Positions 18,247 through 27,013 of a DNA stretch of 64,000 bases are shown piece after piece. Under the pieces are notes generated by a model that ran no database searches, was not told the origin of the DNA, and was given only the letters and a program-made list of their open reading frames with translations. The translations under genes and the position numbers were made by a program. How positions within the stretch are numbered: position 1 is the first letter of the stretch; each line of letters starts with the position of its first letter. Source of the stretch: SAR202 cluster bacterium (GTDB lineage Bacteria > Chloroflexota > Dehalococcoidia > Lucifugimonadales > UBA3495); the NCBI GenBank assembly GCA_013204585.1, contig JABMNL010000040.1:124001-188000 (forward strand), read 5' to 3'.

Positions 18247-19347
18247 TTAGGGATTTGCTTCCAAGATTTGGTGCACTGGTCCTGATTTTGGCGCTTCTCC
18301 GCCGAACAAGGTGCCAGTCGATGTGGAAGTCATCCTTGCTTCACTAAGCTTGGACGTCTCTGCCGGAAAGGCGATGTACCCAACCTCTTCCACCAGTCCC
18401 GCTCCCTCTTCACTGAGGAAGTAACGCACGAACTCGCGAATGTGAGGCTCTTTGGCCGCCTCGGCGTTCACGTACATGAACAATGGGCGGGCGAAGGGAG
18501 CGTACGTTCCGTCGGCGATTGTTTCCGGAGTGGGTGTGACACAACCCAGACCAGCGTCGACTCCCACCAACTTCAGCTTGTCCTTGTTCTCGACGTAGTA
18601 GGAGTAGCCGAAGTAACCCAGGGCGGTCCTATCCCCAGTTATACCCTGCACCAACACGTTGTCGTTTTCGCTGGCGATGAAGTCGCCACGTGAAGCCTGC
18701 GATTCTCCGTTCACGACCTCGGTGAAGTAGTCGAAGGTACCCGAATCGGCTCCCGGCCCATACAGGGCAAAGTTTTCTTCGGGCCAGCCGGTGCGGACTT
18801 GACTCCATTGTTTAATCGTTTCCTCAGCTTCGGGCGACCACATGGTGTTCAGCTCATCAATGGTGACACAGCTGACAAAGTCATTGTCTGGGTTGACCAC
18901 CACGCTCAGGCCATCGATTGCCACCGGCAGTTCAATGAATTCGATGCCTTTTTCTGCGCAGGCCGCCACTTCCTTGGCCTTAATCGGCCTAGAAGCGTTC
19001 GAGATATCGATCTCTCCGTTGCAGAATTTCTTGAACCCACCGCCTGTGCCGGAGACTCCAACCAGCACCCGTACATCCCCTCCGGTCAACAGCCCAAACT
19101 CCTCTGCGACCCCCTCGGAGATTGGAAAAACGGTGCTTGAGCCGTCTATTTGAATCGTGCCCGACAGGTCTTCAATATTTGTTGCAGTGGTCCCGTTCCC
19201 CTCGGTTGTAGAGGAAGTTGGGACTTGCTCCGTAGCGGTGGATGAACTGCCACCGCAGGCCGCAGTTACCAGCAATATGACCAGCATGGCAGACCATATC
19301 AAAGGCGATTTAATCAGTTTCATAGTTACCAGGTTGCTTCTTTTCAT
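18247..19347 (-). CDS. pstS: Phosphate ABC transporter substrate-binding lipoprotein PstS
   Basis: This 366-residue lipoprotein captures phosphate outside the membrane. The signal peptide ends in the lipobox VTAAC. A Ser/Thr-rich linker leads to the PstS core: IQIDGSSTVFPISEGVAEEF, then VGVSGTGGGFKKFCNGEIDI and SNASRPI, and later GADSGTFDYFTEVV. These are the phosphate-contact loops of the family. No pstC, pstA, pstB or phoU lies next to it, so it is an orphan or its partners are elsewhere. GAGAGA precedes the start; an ATG eight codons in is an alternative. Confidence 0.93.
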   Translation of the reverse strand: MKRSNLVTMKLIKSPLIWSAMLVILLVTAACGGSSSTATEQVPTSSTTEGNGTTATNIEDLSGTIQIDGSSTVFPISEGVAEEFGLLTGGDVRVLVGVSGTGGGFKKFCNGEIDISNASRPIKAKEVAACAEKGIEFIELPVAIDGLSVVVNPDNDFVSCVTIDELNTMWSPEAEETIKQWSQVRTGWPEENFALYGPGADSGTFDYFTEVVNGESQASRGDFIASENDNVLVQGITGDRTALGYFGYSYYVENKDKLKLVGVDAGLGCVTPTPETIADGTYAPFARPLFMYVNAEAAKEPHIREFVRYFLSEEGAGLVEEVGYIAFPAETSKLSEARMTSTSTGTLFGGEAPKSGPVHQILEANP

Positions 19348-20111
19348 TTTCTCTCTCGTGATTTAGTTATTAGTTAAGTGGATACGCTGAAACAAATGTT
19401 TCGGCTGGAGGGCCACGAAGAAAGATTAACGGGGGCGAACGGGCCAGTGAACGGGAAGGATAACGGCTTGGCTGGGGAAGTACAGTGACCCAACCAAGAC
19501 CGGCCATCACAGAGCGCTTACGTCCCGGCAAGGCGCTTTATAGCGCCAAGGGCTCGTATTCTGGATACTGTTTGGAGAGGCGGAATTAGCGTAGGGATTG
19601 AGGAAGTACCGGCGGCAGTGAGGCGATTTATTGATACCGACGGCAATTGGATTAATATTTACGTTATTAGTAAAAATAACCAATTCTTTATAATTATAAG
19701 ATAGTTTGCATAAACTCTTTTCGTCACCAGCATAGTAATCCCGCCCGACGCTGATTACAACCCCCCTCACGAGCCAATCCAGCAGGCATATTTTTGCACG
19801 AATGAGCACAGACTCCATACCGGATTTTCACACGGTTTATTCGAGTTTCGTATTCCACTTGAGGAAATATCCCCATACCATGAAAATTTCATAGTCTTCA
19901 ATCTACCCTGACGACGCTTGAACGGCTTGTGTATTTGGGTTTATGATGGCGTTGATTGCCGAATGCGAAACACCGCACTCGGCGCACTAGAATTCTCCGT
20001 TCCGCAATTAGCCCTGTAAGACGGCGCGCCGATTTCCGGCGGCCAGAAAGCATTTCTCTTCTGCGGTAGGTGGACCAGGAATACACGATTAATTAGATGG
20101 TGACCCTCTAG
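19348..20111. other. 764-bp divergent intergenic region, pstS / ABC exporter
   Basis: No gene is supported here. Antisense-type open frames at 19507-19818 and 19898-20086 show no family likeness and lack ribosome sites. The middle (about 19640-19710) is markedly AT-rich and is a plausible promoter zone for pstS. A perfect dyad GGCGCT-TTAT-AGCGCC lies at 19532-19547. Confidence 0.6.
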
Positions 20112-21971
20112 ATGCCAATCCTCGTCCGAATTACCAAGATTGCGTGGCAGTTTCGCGTACGCCTAATCTTGGCTTATCTGAGCTTCTTTGGTGCGGTCGG
20201 TGTCTCCCTACTCATCCCCCAACTGTTCGGTGAAGCCATCGACCTATTGGTCGTCGTCAATGTTGATGGCGTCATCGCGAAACCGGTCAGCACCAATACC
20301 CTCATGTACATCGCCTTAGCCATTCTTGGCGCCAGTTTATTACGCGGCTTCCTAGATTTTGCCCGCACATACTGCACCGACTCCCTGTCCCAAAAGGTCT
20401 CTTACGTCATCCGCAACAGCTTCTATGACAAGCTGCAACACCTGAGTTTCGCCTACCACGACAAGGAACACACCGGCGATTTAATGTCCAAAGCAACTGC
20501 GGACGTGGAGTCCATCCGGCGGTTCGTAAATATGGGGTTGGTTCGCGCGTTCGAAGTGGTGTTCCGGCTTGTCGCCTTAGTGTTGATTCTGAGCTTCATG
20601 AACTGGGAACTCACTCTAATCAGCTTGTCATTTGTTCCGTTTATCGTAATCCGGTCTTCCAGAGTCATGGGAAAACTCCGGCGAATGTGGCTGGAAGTCC
20701 AGGAGCGGATGGGCGAGGCCGTGACCATCCTTCAGGAAAACCTGGTTGGCATCCATGTGGTTAAGGCCTTTGCTTCCGAGGAATTCGAGAAGGCAAAGTT
20801 CGACAAGAAAGCCCTTGAACTTCGGGAAGAGTACTTTCAGTCAGAGCGGCTACAAGGAACAAACAGCGCCTGGATGACCTTCTTCTTCACCGCCGGACTG
20901 GGCCTGATTATCTGGTACGGAGGGTGGGAAGTTATCCGGGGCGACCTGACCGTCGGCGAACTGGCCAAGTTCGTGCTATACCTGAACCAGTTAACCTTCC
21001 CGATTCGCATGTCGTCCTTCATTATCAACGCGTTTTCCAGAGCAGTGTCTTCGGGCAGTCGGATATTTGATGTACTGGATGCCGAGTCTCCGGTAGTAGA
21101 AAAACCGAACGCTAAAGTTTTGGAACGGGCCCAAGGGAGCATCGAATTTGATAACGTGTCCTTCGCCTACGAGGGACGAATCCCGGCGCTGCAGCACGTC
21201 AGCATCTCGGCCAAGCCGGGCCAGATAACGGCAATCTTGGGCGCTCCAGGCAGCGGTAAGAGCACCATAGTCAACCTGCTGCCCCGGTTCTACGATGTTA
21301 CGGACGGTCGCATCACCATCGACGGGCAAGACGTCCGGGACTTCACCCTGGAATCTCTGCGACGAAACGTGGGAATCGTCCAGCAGGACGTTTTTCTCTT
21401 CAGCGACACCATCCACGACAACATCGCCTACGGGGTGAAAAACGCCACCCGGGAAGACGTAATCCGCGCCGCCAAGGTAGCCCAACTCCACGAACATATC
21501 GAATCCCTAGAGGATGGTTATGACACCTGGGTCGGCGAGCGTGGGTCCACCCTTTCCGGCGGGCAGCGCCAACGGTTGTCCATCGCCCGCAGCGTCCTAA
21601 TCGACCCGCCGATTTTGATACTAGACGATTCCACATCCAGCGTGGACGTACATACCGAACGGATGATTCACCAAGCAATGATTAACGTGATGAAAAACCG
21701 CACAACGTTTGTCATTGCCCACCGCCTAAGCACGGTTCGGGAAGCCGACCTGATAGTGGTGTTGAAAGAAGGCCAGATTGCCGAGCAGGGAACCCACGAC
21801 GAACTGCTGGCAGCAGGCGGCATCTACCGCGATATTTACGACCTCCAACTGCGGCCCCAAGCGGAGCTGTTGTTGGATGCATCATTACCTCCGCTAACCG
21901 GGCCTCCGCTAACCGGAGCCCAGGGCGCAGGAAGCCCCCGGCTGGCTACTGACACAGGAGGTGATAGCTGA
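20112..21971 (+). CDS. ABC exporter half-transporter, subunit with degenerate Walker B
   Basis: This 619-residue protein fuses a six-helix exporter membrane domain (about 1-310) to an ATPase domain (about 345-580). Walker A is GAPGSGKST (377-385), the signature is intact LSGGQ (481-485), and the H-loop is IAHRLST. The Walker B end reads ILILDDST: the catalytic Glu is replaced by Asp506. It overlaps the next exporter gene by one base (TGATG), so the two form a heterodimer of the TM287/288 or LmrCD kind. Likely a lipid or drug exporter; the substrate is unknown. Confidence 0.92.
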   Translation: MPILVRITKIAWQFRVRLILAYLSFFGAVGVSLLIPQLFGEAIDLLVVVNVDGVIAKPVSTNTLMYIALAILGASLLRGFLDFARTYCTDSLSQKVSYVIRNSFYDKLQHLSFAYHDKEHTGDLMSKATADVESIRRFVNMGLVRAFEVVFRLVALVLILSFMNWELTLISLSFVPFIVIRSSRVMGKLRRMWLEVQERMGEAVTILQENLVGIHVVKAFASEEFEKAKFDKKALELREEYFQSERLQGTNSAWMTFFFTAGLGLIIWYGGWEVIRGDLTVGELAKFVLYLNQLTFPIRMSSFIINAFSRAVSSGSRIFDVLDAESPVVEKPNAKVLERAQGSIEFDNVSFAYEGRIPALQHVSISAKPGQITAILGAPGSGKSTIVNLLPRFYDVTDGRITIDGQDVRDFTLESLRRNVGIVQQDVFLFSDTIHDNIAYGVKNATREDVIRAAKVAQLHEHIESLEDGYDTWVGERGSTLSGGQRQRLSIARSVLIDPPILILDDSTSSVDVHTERMIHQAMINVMKNRTTFVIAHRLSTVREADLIVVLKEGQIAEQGTHDELLAAGGIYRDIYDLQLRPQAELLLDASLPPLTGPPLTGAQGAGSPRLATDTGGDS

Positions 21972-23893
21972 TGAGAGCTTCAGGACCAGGAGGCGGAGTC
22001 GGCGGCATGATGGGCGGCATGAAGGGCATGGGGTCCAGCGGAATGCGCGTCGCCACCGAGGACAATCTAACCGACGAGACCGTTGTTGGCGCGGCCTACG
22101 ACCACAAGGTCGTATCTCGGTTGATGACCTATATTTGGCCTTACAAACGGGATGCCTTCATCGCTCTCACGGCGGTACTGGTGTACACCCTGGGCAACGT
22201 GACCGTTCCGCTGCTGATAATGATTGGCATCAAATGGGCTGTCAATGCCGGAGATGTTTCGCGGCTGCACATTGTCGGTCTGGTCTTCCTAGTCGTCACT
22301 ATCCTTCATTTCGGATCGAATTACGTCCAGTTCATCTACATCCCCAAAGTCGGGCAAGGCATTCTCTATTCCCTCCGGACTGGCATGTTCAACCATTTGC
22401 AGAGCCTTTCGCCCTCCTTCTTTCATCGCACTCCGGTGGGCCGCATCATGTCCCGGAGCCAAAGCGACGTCCTGCAACTTCAAGAGACCTTTGAGTTAAT
22501 CGTCCAGAGTCTGTCCGACATTCTCAGCCTGGTGGGCATCGTCGGCATCATGCTGGTGATTGACTGGCGGCTGGCGCTGATTAGCATGAGCGTTCTGCCA
22601 GTACTCTTCTTCGTGTTGATTTATTGGCAGAGATTTGCCCGGCACTCTTTCATGCGCATCCGCCGGGCTATTGCCATGGTCAATGGCGAGTACAACCAGA
22701 ACATCACCGGAGTCCGGGTCGTGGAGAGCTTCAACCGGCAAGACGCCAATATGAAGCACTTCGACGAATTGAATACCGAATACCTGGAAGCCAACTTGGA
22801 AGCCAGCCGATATTCGGGCACTCTACAGCCATTTGTGGAAGTTCTGATGGGAATCGGCATGGGATTTGGGGTTATCCTAATGGGCGGCATCATGGTCAAA
22901 GGCGGGAGCCTCGACTACGCGGTATTGCTAGCCTTCGCCCTTTGGATTCAGCGGTTCTTCGAGCCGGTTCGCCACCTAACCATGCAATACAGCCAACTAC
23001 AACGTGCCATGGCCGCCGGTGTCCGTATCTTCGAGGTCTTGGATCTAAAACCCGAGGTGGTGGACGCGCCAGACGCCATCGAGCTACCCCAGATTCAAGG
23101 CGAGATTAAGTTCGAGGATGTGAACTTCGAATACGTAACTAACGTCGAAGTGTTGCAGGGAATCAACCTACACATCAAACCCGGTGAGAACGTGGCTTTG
23201 GTCGGCTCAACCGGCGCTGGCAAAAGCACATTGGTAACACTGATTCACCGGTTTGCCGACGTTAAAAATGGGCGCATCACGGTGGATGGCTATGACATTA
23301 GAGACGTAACACGACATTCCCTGGTGAGCCAAATGAGCATGGTCTTACAAGAGCCATACCTGTTCTCTGGAACGGTGGCAGACAACATACGCTATAACAA
23401 CGAATCGGCCACCGACGACGAGATAGTTTCAGCCGCCACGACGGTCGGCGCCCATGACTTCATCATGTCCCTTGACCAAGGCTACGACACAGTCATGGCC
23501 GAGCGGGGCATCAATGTGAGCGTAGGCCAACGGCAGCTCATCAGCTTCGCAAGGGCGGTAATTGGCGACCCACGAGTCATCATCCTAGACGAGGCCACCG
23601 CCAACATCGATACCCATACTGAGGTGCTGATTCAGCGGGCTTTGGAGCAGGTGCTAAAGGGCCGAACTTCCATTGTCATCGCCCACCGGCTATCGACCAT
23701 ACGCAACGCCGACAACATTGTGGTGCTGAATCACGGCAAGTTGGTCGAAATGGGAACCCACGAAGAATTGTTGGCCAAGAAGGGTGGGTTCTACGCCCGT
23801 CTCTACGCAATAAATTATGGGCTAGACACCGAGGGCGAAGGGCCGCAGGCACAAGGCAGCGCGGCTCCGGCCCCCTCGCCTGCTGACGACTAA
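21971..23893 (+). CDS. ABC exporter half-transporter, catalytic Glu subunit with variant signature
   Basis: This 640-residue partner of the preceding gene has an N-terminal extension of about 35 residues rich in Gly and Met (GGGVGGMMGGMKGMG), then six membrane helices and an ATPase domain. Walker A is GSTGAGKST (412-420). The signature deviates to VSVGQ (516-520), while Walker B keeps the catalytic Glu541 (IILDEAT). Together with the Asp in the partner, both defects fall in the same composite ATP site, as in known asymmetric exporters. The Gly/Met tail is unusual. Confidence 0.92.
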   Translation: MRASGPGGGVGGMMGGMKGMGSSGMRVATEDNLTDETVVGAAYDHKVVSRLMTYIWPYKRDAFIALTAVLVYTLGNVTVPLLIMIGIKWAVNAGDVSRLHIVGLVFLVVTILHFGSNYVQFIYIPKVGQGILYSLRTGMFNHLQSLSPSFFHRTPVGRIMSRSQSDVLQLQETFELIVQSLSDILSLVGIVGIMLVIDWRLALISMSVLPVLFFVLIYWQRFARHSFMRIRRAIAMVNGEYNQNITGVRVVESFNRQDANMKHFDELNTEYLEANLEASRYSGTLQPFVEVLMGIGMGFGVILMGGIMVKGGSLDYAVLLAFALWIQRFFEPVRHLTMQYSQLQRAMAAGVRIFEVLDLKPEVVDAPDAIELPQIQGEIKFEDVNFEYVTNVEVLQGINLHIKPGENVALVGSTGAGKSTLVTLIHRFADVKNGRITVDGYDIRDVTRHSLVSQMSMVLQEPYLFSGTVADNIRYNNESATDDEIVSAATTVGAHDFIMSLDQGYDTVMAERGINVSVGQRQLISFARAVIGDPRVIILDEATANIDTHTEVLIQRALEQVLKGRTSIVIAHRLSTIRNADNIVVLNHGKLVEMGTHEELLAKKGGFYARLYAINYGLDTEGEGPQAQGSAAPAPSPADD

Positions 23894-23940
23894 AACAAAC
23901 AGCTTAATGATTGACACAAAAAGGCCTATCCGAAAATTGG

Positions 23941-24621
23941 TTATTCCCCAGAATCCGGTGGGACTCCTTCGTTTGTCACCTCTATCACTCCCTCGGTTAA
24001 AAAGCGTTCCATGGCCGACTTGAAGATGGGGTAGGGGTGGGCACCGGTGAAAAGCAGGTTGCCCACCAAGAAGGTGGGAATGCCGCTGATGCCATACTTT
24101 AGTGCCTCTTGGTATTGGCCCATCACCGCCTCGGCGTAGGTTTTCTCTTCCAAGTGCTTCACCATATCGTCGCCGTCCAAGTCCACACTGTGGGCTACGG
24201 CGTGTAGCACCTCAAGCTGGCCAAGGTCCTGTCGGTCCTCCCAGAACGCCTTGTAGGCGGCGTGGTGGAACTCTAGAAACTTACCATGCTGCTGGGCGTA
24301 CTCGGTGGCTTCCAGGGCGTACAGGGTGTTGGGGGTCCGGCCGGGCGGCTTCATAATTAGGCCAGCTTCTTTGGCTTGGCCCCGCAGCGGCTCGGATAGT
24401 TCGTCAGCAGTCTCACCGGGACGCTGGGGCCGGTCACTGCCCTCTTTGGGGGTGTCGGGACGCAGCAGGTATGCCCGACCTTCAACAATGATGTCATACT
24501 CGTTGGCCAACTTGTCGACCCGCTCCAGGCCGACGTAGCACCAGGGTCAAACGTAATCGTACCAGACCGCAATGCGTACTGCTTCGTTGGCTTTTCCATT
24601 GGCCTGAATCTCTTCTGCCAT
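23941..24621 (-). CDS. DsbA/FrnE-family oxidoreductase, probable selenoprotein (UPWC)
   Basis: Read from the ATG at 24621 (GGAGGGGAA just before it), the frame encodes 226 residues if the TGA at 24549-24547 is translated. Residues 16-24 read RIAVWYDYV, then TGA, then PWCYVGLERVDKL. FrnE/DsbA proteins have DxxCPWCY here, so TGA replaces the first, nucleophilic cysteine of CPWC (position 25; Cys28 is the second). Downstream the family continues: YLLRPDTPKEG, a helical insert, and the cis-Pro loop GISGIPTFLVG. It is a thioredoxin-fold thiol/disulfide oxidoreductase, probably cytoplasmic as no signal peptide is seen. A 7-bp hairpin with a GG-containing loop follows the TGA. A plain nonsense mutation is the alternative. 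Confidence 0.87.
24514..24534 (-). other. SECIS-like hairpin after the in-frame TGA of the DsbA-like gene
   Basis: On the mRNA, GUCGGCC (24534-24528) pairs with GGUCGAC (24520-24514), seven pairs including one G-U, around the loop UGGAGCG. The stem begins 12 nt after the UGA and the loop GG is 21-22 nt after it. This fits the known bacterial SECIS geometry (apical GG in a hairpin shortly 3' of UGA, inside the coding region). Confidence 0.6.
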
Positions 24622-24718
24622 TTCCCCTCCTGCCGCCCGCATGGGATGAATTTGCCAACAGGGTATCACCAATCGGGAAATGGCTACCACAACCTAGAAC
24701 TGGGTTAGGTGGTCGAGT

Positions 24719-25426
24719 CTAGTTCAGGCCTTTCACCAGTTCTAGCAACTCGGACATGCTGGCGATTGTCGGGCAGTCCACCGTATCGGGGCTGTACCCG
24801 CTCCGGTCAATCAAAACAGCGTGCATACCCACGTCTTTGGCGCCCATCACGTCGGAACGGACTTGGTCGCCAACGTGGACAACTTCTTCTGGCGCTGCGC
24901 CAATTTTTTTCAGGGCGGCCCTGAAAATGTCAGGATGGGGTTTTTCTATCCCGGCTTCCTCTGAGCTAACCTTGAAATCCAAATGCGATGCCAAGCCTAG
25001 CCGCTGGAAGAGCTCGTCCATATCGCGACGCAGATTCGTAATTACCCCAAGCTTGTAGCCCGCTTCATGGAGTTGTTCCAATGCTGGCACGGTGTCAATG
25101 AATGGAATGAAGTCTTTGGGAACCGACATGGCCATCTTCCAGACCCTTCGGGCCAGGTCCATTGAAACTGAGATTCCGGCGGTCTCCAGAATCATCTGCT
25201 CATAGCGGCCAAAGAATTCTAGGCGCTCTTCGTCCGAGCGGAAGGATAGCGGGCGTTCTTCATTCTCGCGGTTGAAGAACACGTCGGCCACGGCATACCC
25301 GTGGGTGATGTCATCCTCATGGACTGTCAGCCCCAGTTCGTGGCAAGCGGCCTGCTGTATCTCTTCCAGTGGCGGCCAAAACCGCACCAGGGTGTTGTAG
25401 AAGTCGAAGGAGACCGCTTTAATCAT
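24719..25426 (-). CDS. HAD-superfamily hydrolase
   Basis: A 235-residue HAD-IA phosphatase with motif I FDFYNTL at residues 8-14, motif II as VITNLR, the KPHPDIF segment with motif III Lys, and motif IV VHVGDQVRSDVMGA. The cap is helical. The motif I variant FDFYNTL (with Tyr-Asn) resembles the HAD gene at 12236 and the one at 35392 (FDWDLTL is closer to PGP types). Its substrate is unknown. It lies 97 bp upstream of the DsbA-like gene on the same strand. Confidence 0.85.
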   Translation of the reverse strand: MIKAVSFDFYNTLVRFWPPLEEIQQAACHELGLTVHEDDITHGYAVADVFFNRENEERPLSFRSDEERLEFFGRYEQMILETAGISVSMDLARRVWKMAMSVPKDFIPFIDTVPALEQLHEAGYKLGVITNLRRDMDELFQRLGLASHLDFKVSSEEAGIEKPHPDIFRAALKKIGAAPEEVVHVGDQVRSDVMGAKDVGMHAVLIDRSGYSPDTVDCPTIASMSELLELVKGLN

Positions 25427-25724
25427 TAATCCGCCATTAGGATATTTTGAAACGCCACAATAACAACTAGCTCCAGTCTCTAAACCATCTCATATTCAAG
25501 CCTAAATGACCGGTAAATGACCCTAGCAAAAGCGAGCGCATTCTAGCATAGGCCATCAATGATGGGAATCAAATTCGGCTTTGGGCTCCCAATATTCCAG
25601 ACCGGATTATTTCTAAACAGTGCTGGCTACTCTGAGACAACGCCAGGCTCAGTGGTCCGCTTCGGCCTTGCACCTACATGGCCCAATCGGTATGCTTGGG
25701 GAATTGTCGAATTGGAGTTATTTC

Positions 25725-26180
25725 ATGAGAGTGGCAATCGGCGCGGACCACGCCGGATTTGAACTAAAAACCGAGATAGTACGTTGGTTGGAGTCTGCGG
25801 GACACCAGATTAATGATTTGGGCGCGCACGTCATTGACCCCAACGATGACTATCCAGATTTTGCTGCCGCGGTGGCCAAATCACTGCGCGCCGGTGATTC
25901 CGAAAGGGGCGTCATCATCTGCGGCAGCGGCGTCGGGGCCTGCATCACCGCCAACAAGATTAAGGGCATTCGCGCCTGCCTCTGCCATGACACCTACACG
26001 GCACGGCAAGGTGTGGAGCACGATGACATGAACGTGGTTTGCATCGGTGGCCGAGTAATTGGCATCGAGCTAGCCAAAGCAGTCTTGGAAGCTTTCTTGG
26101 AAGCCGCTTTCATACCAGAGCCCCGTTTCCAACGGCGATTGGACAAGCTATATCAGGTTGAGCAGAACGGCCTAAATTAA
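25725..26180 (+). CDS. rpiB: Ribose-5-phosphate isomerase B
   Basis: The 151-residue RpiB/LacAB-type isomerase interconverts ribose-5-P and ribulose-5-P. It begins MRVAIGADHAGFELK, and shows the active-site loop VIICGSGVGACITANKIKGIRAC. CHDTYTARQGVEHDDMNV contains the conserved His and Arg residues. The ATG at 25725 has GGAG 8 bp upstream and matches the family start; the open frame upstream is not family-like. It faces the otsB gene convergently. Confidence 0.93.
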   Translation: MRVAIGADHAGFELKTEIVRWLESAGHQINDLGAHVIDPNDDYPDFAAAVAKSLRAGDSERGVIICGSGVGACITANKIKGIRACLCHDTYTARQGVEHDDMNVVCIGGRVIGIELAKAVLEAFLEAAFIPEPRFQRRLDKLYQVEQNGLN

Positions 26181-26204
26181 AGCCGGTGTTGATTCATAAC
26201 TCGG

Positions 26205-26987
26205 TTATAAGTTAGCCAGCAGAGCAAGCGCCTGGCTAACTTCGGTGGGCGACTCCAACTGGTGAAGCGCCACCGTGACCGATCGGGTCGGGCCAATAAA
26301 CACCGCCAACCCTCCGGCTTCCTGCACCACTACGAACCCATCTTCGTCGGTCTCGTCATCGCCGAAGAACACCGGCAGCGGACTGTCTCCGCAATCTTCC
26401 CGTATCTTCTCAATGGCCTTACCCTTTCCCCAGTCCAGGTTGGGCCTGACTTCCACCACCTTCTTGCCCCTGGTGATTTTCATCTGACCTGCTGCCACGT
26501 AGGGTGCGGCAGTGGCTACAACCATGTCGTCCACCTGGACGCTGTAGGAGCCTGGCGTACTCCTAAAATGGACGGTGAGCGTCAGTCCCTTGTTATCCAT
26601 CAAGATGCCAGGCACCTCGGCCAACTGCCCTTCTAGCAACCGGGTGACCTCGGCAATTGACGACTCCAAGGCCAGAGCCTCAGGGTGCACAAAGTCCATT
26701 CCCCCGCCGCTAATCTCCAAGCCATGATTTCCGGCGTAGATCAGCCCAGGAATGTTCACCATCGCTTTCACGTCAGCCAGGCCCCGACCGCTGACCACGG
26801 CCACGACAAACTTGTCCATCCCTGCCAGCGCAGTGAGCCTTTGACGTGTCTCATCAGTCAGCGTGGCAATTTCGGGTCGGGCGACGATTGGCGTCAGAGT
26901 GCCATCATAATCGAACATCAGAAGAACCCGAGACGGGCCTGCCAGCAGGCGGCTAACGCTGGGCCAGACGTTGAGCAGATGGGGCAT
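26205..26987 (-). CDS. otsB: Trehalose-6-phosphate phosphatase
   Basis: This 260-residue HAD-type sugar phosphatase removes phosphate from trehalose-6-P. Motif I is MFDYDGTLTPI, motif II VVAVVSGR, the substrate segment YAGNHGLEI, and motif IV FFGDDETDEDGF. KKVVEVRP precedes GKGKAI as in OtsB. The ATG at 26987 was chosen because motif I then lies at the usual distance from the N-terminus. It starts 26 bp after the end of otsA, so the two form a trehalose operon. Confidence 0.93.
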   Translation of the reverse strand: MPHLLNVWPSVSRLLAGPSRVLLMFDYDGTLTPIVARPEIATLTDETRQRLTALAGMDKFVVAVVSGRGLADVKAMVNIPGLIYAGNHGLEISGGGMDFVHPEALALESSIAEVTRLLEGQLAEVPGILMDNKGLTLTVHFRSTPGSYSVQVDDMVVATAAPYVAAGQMKITRGKKVVEVRPNLDWGKGKAIEKIREDCGDSPLPVFFGDDETDEDGFVVVQEAGGLAVFIGPTRSVTVALHQLESPTEVSQALALLANL

Positions 26988-27013
26988 TAAATCAAACTTC
27001 AGAAGTGGACAAA

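Noticed and set aside
19507-19818. 103-codon minus-strand frame in the pstS/ABC gap
   Set aside because: No ribosome site, no family likeness, and it lies in an AT-rich promoter-like zone.
23941-24510. Reading the DsbA-like gene as a truncated frame starting after the TGA
   Set aside because: It would lose the CPWC active site and the strong ribosome site upstream. The frame before the TGA matches the family, so a single recoded gene is the better reading.
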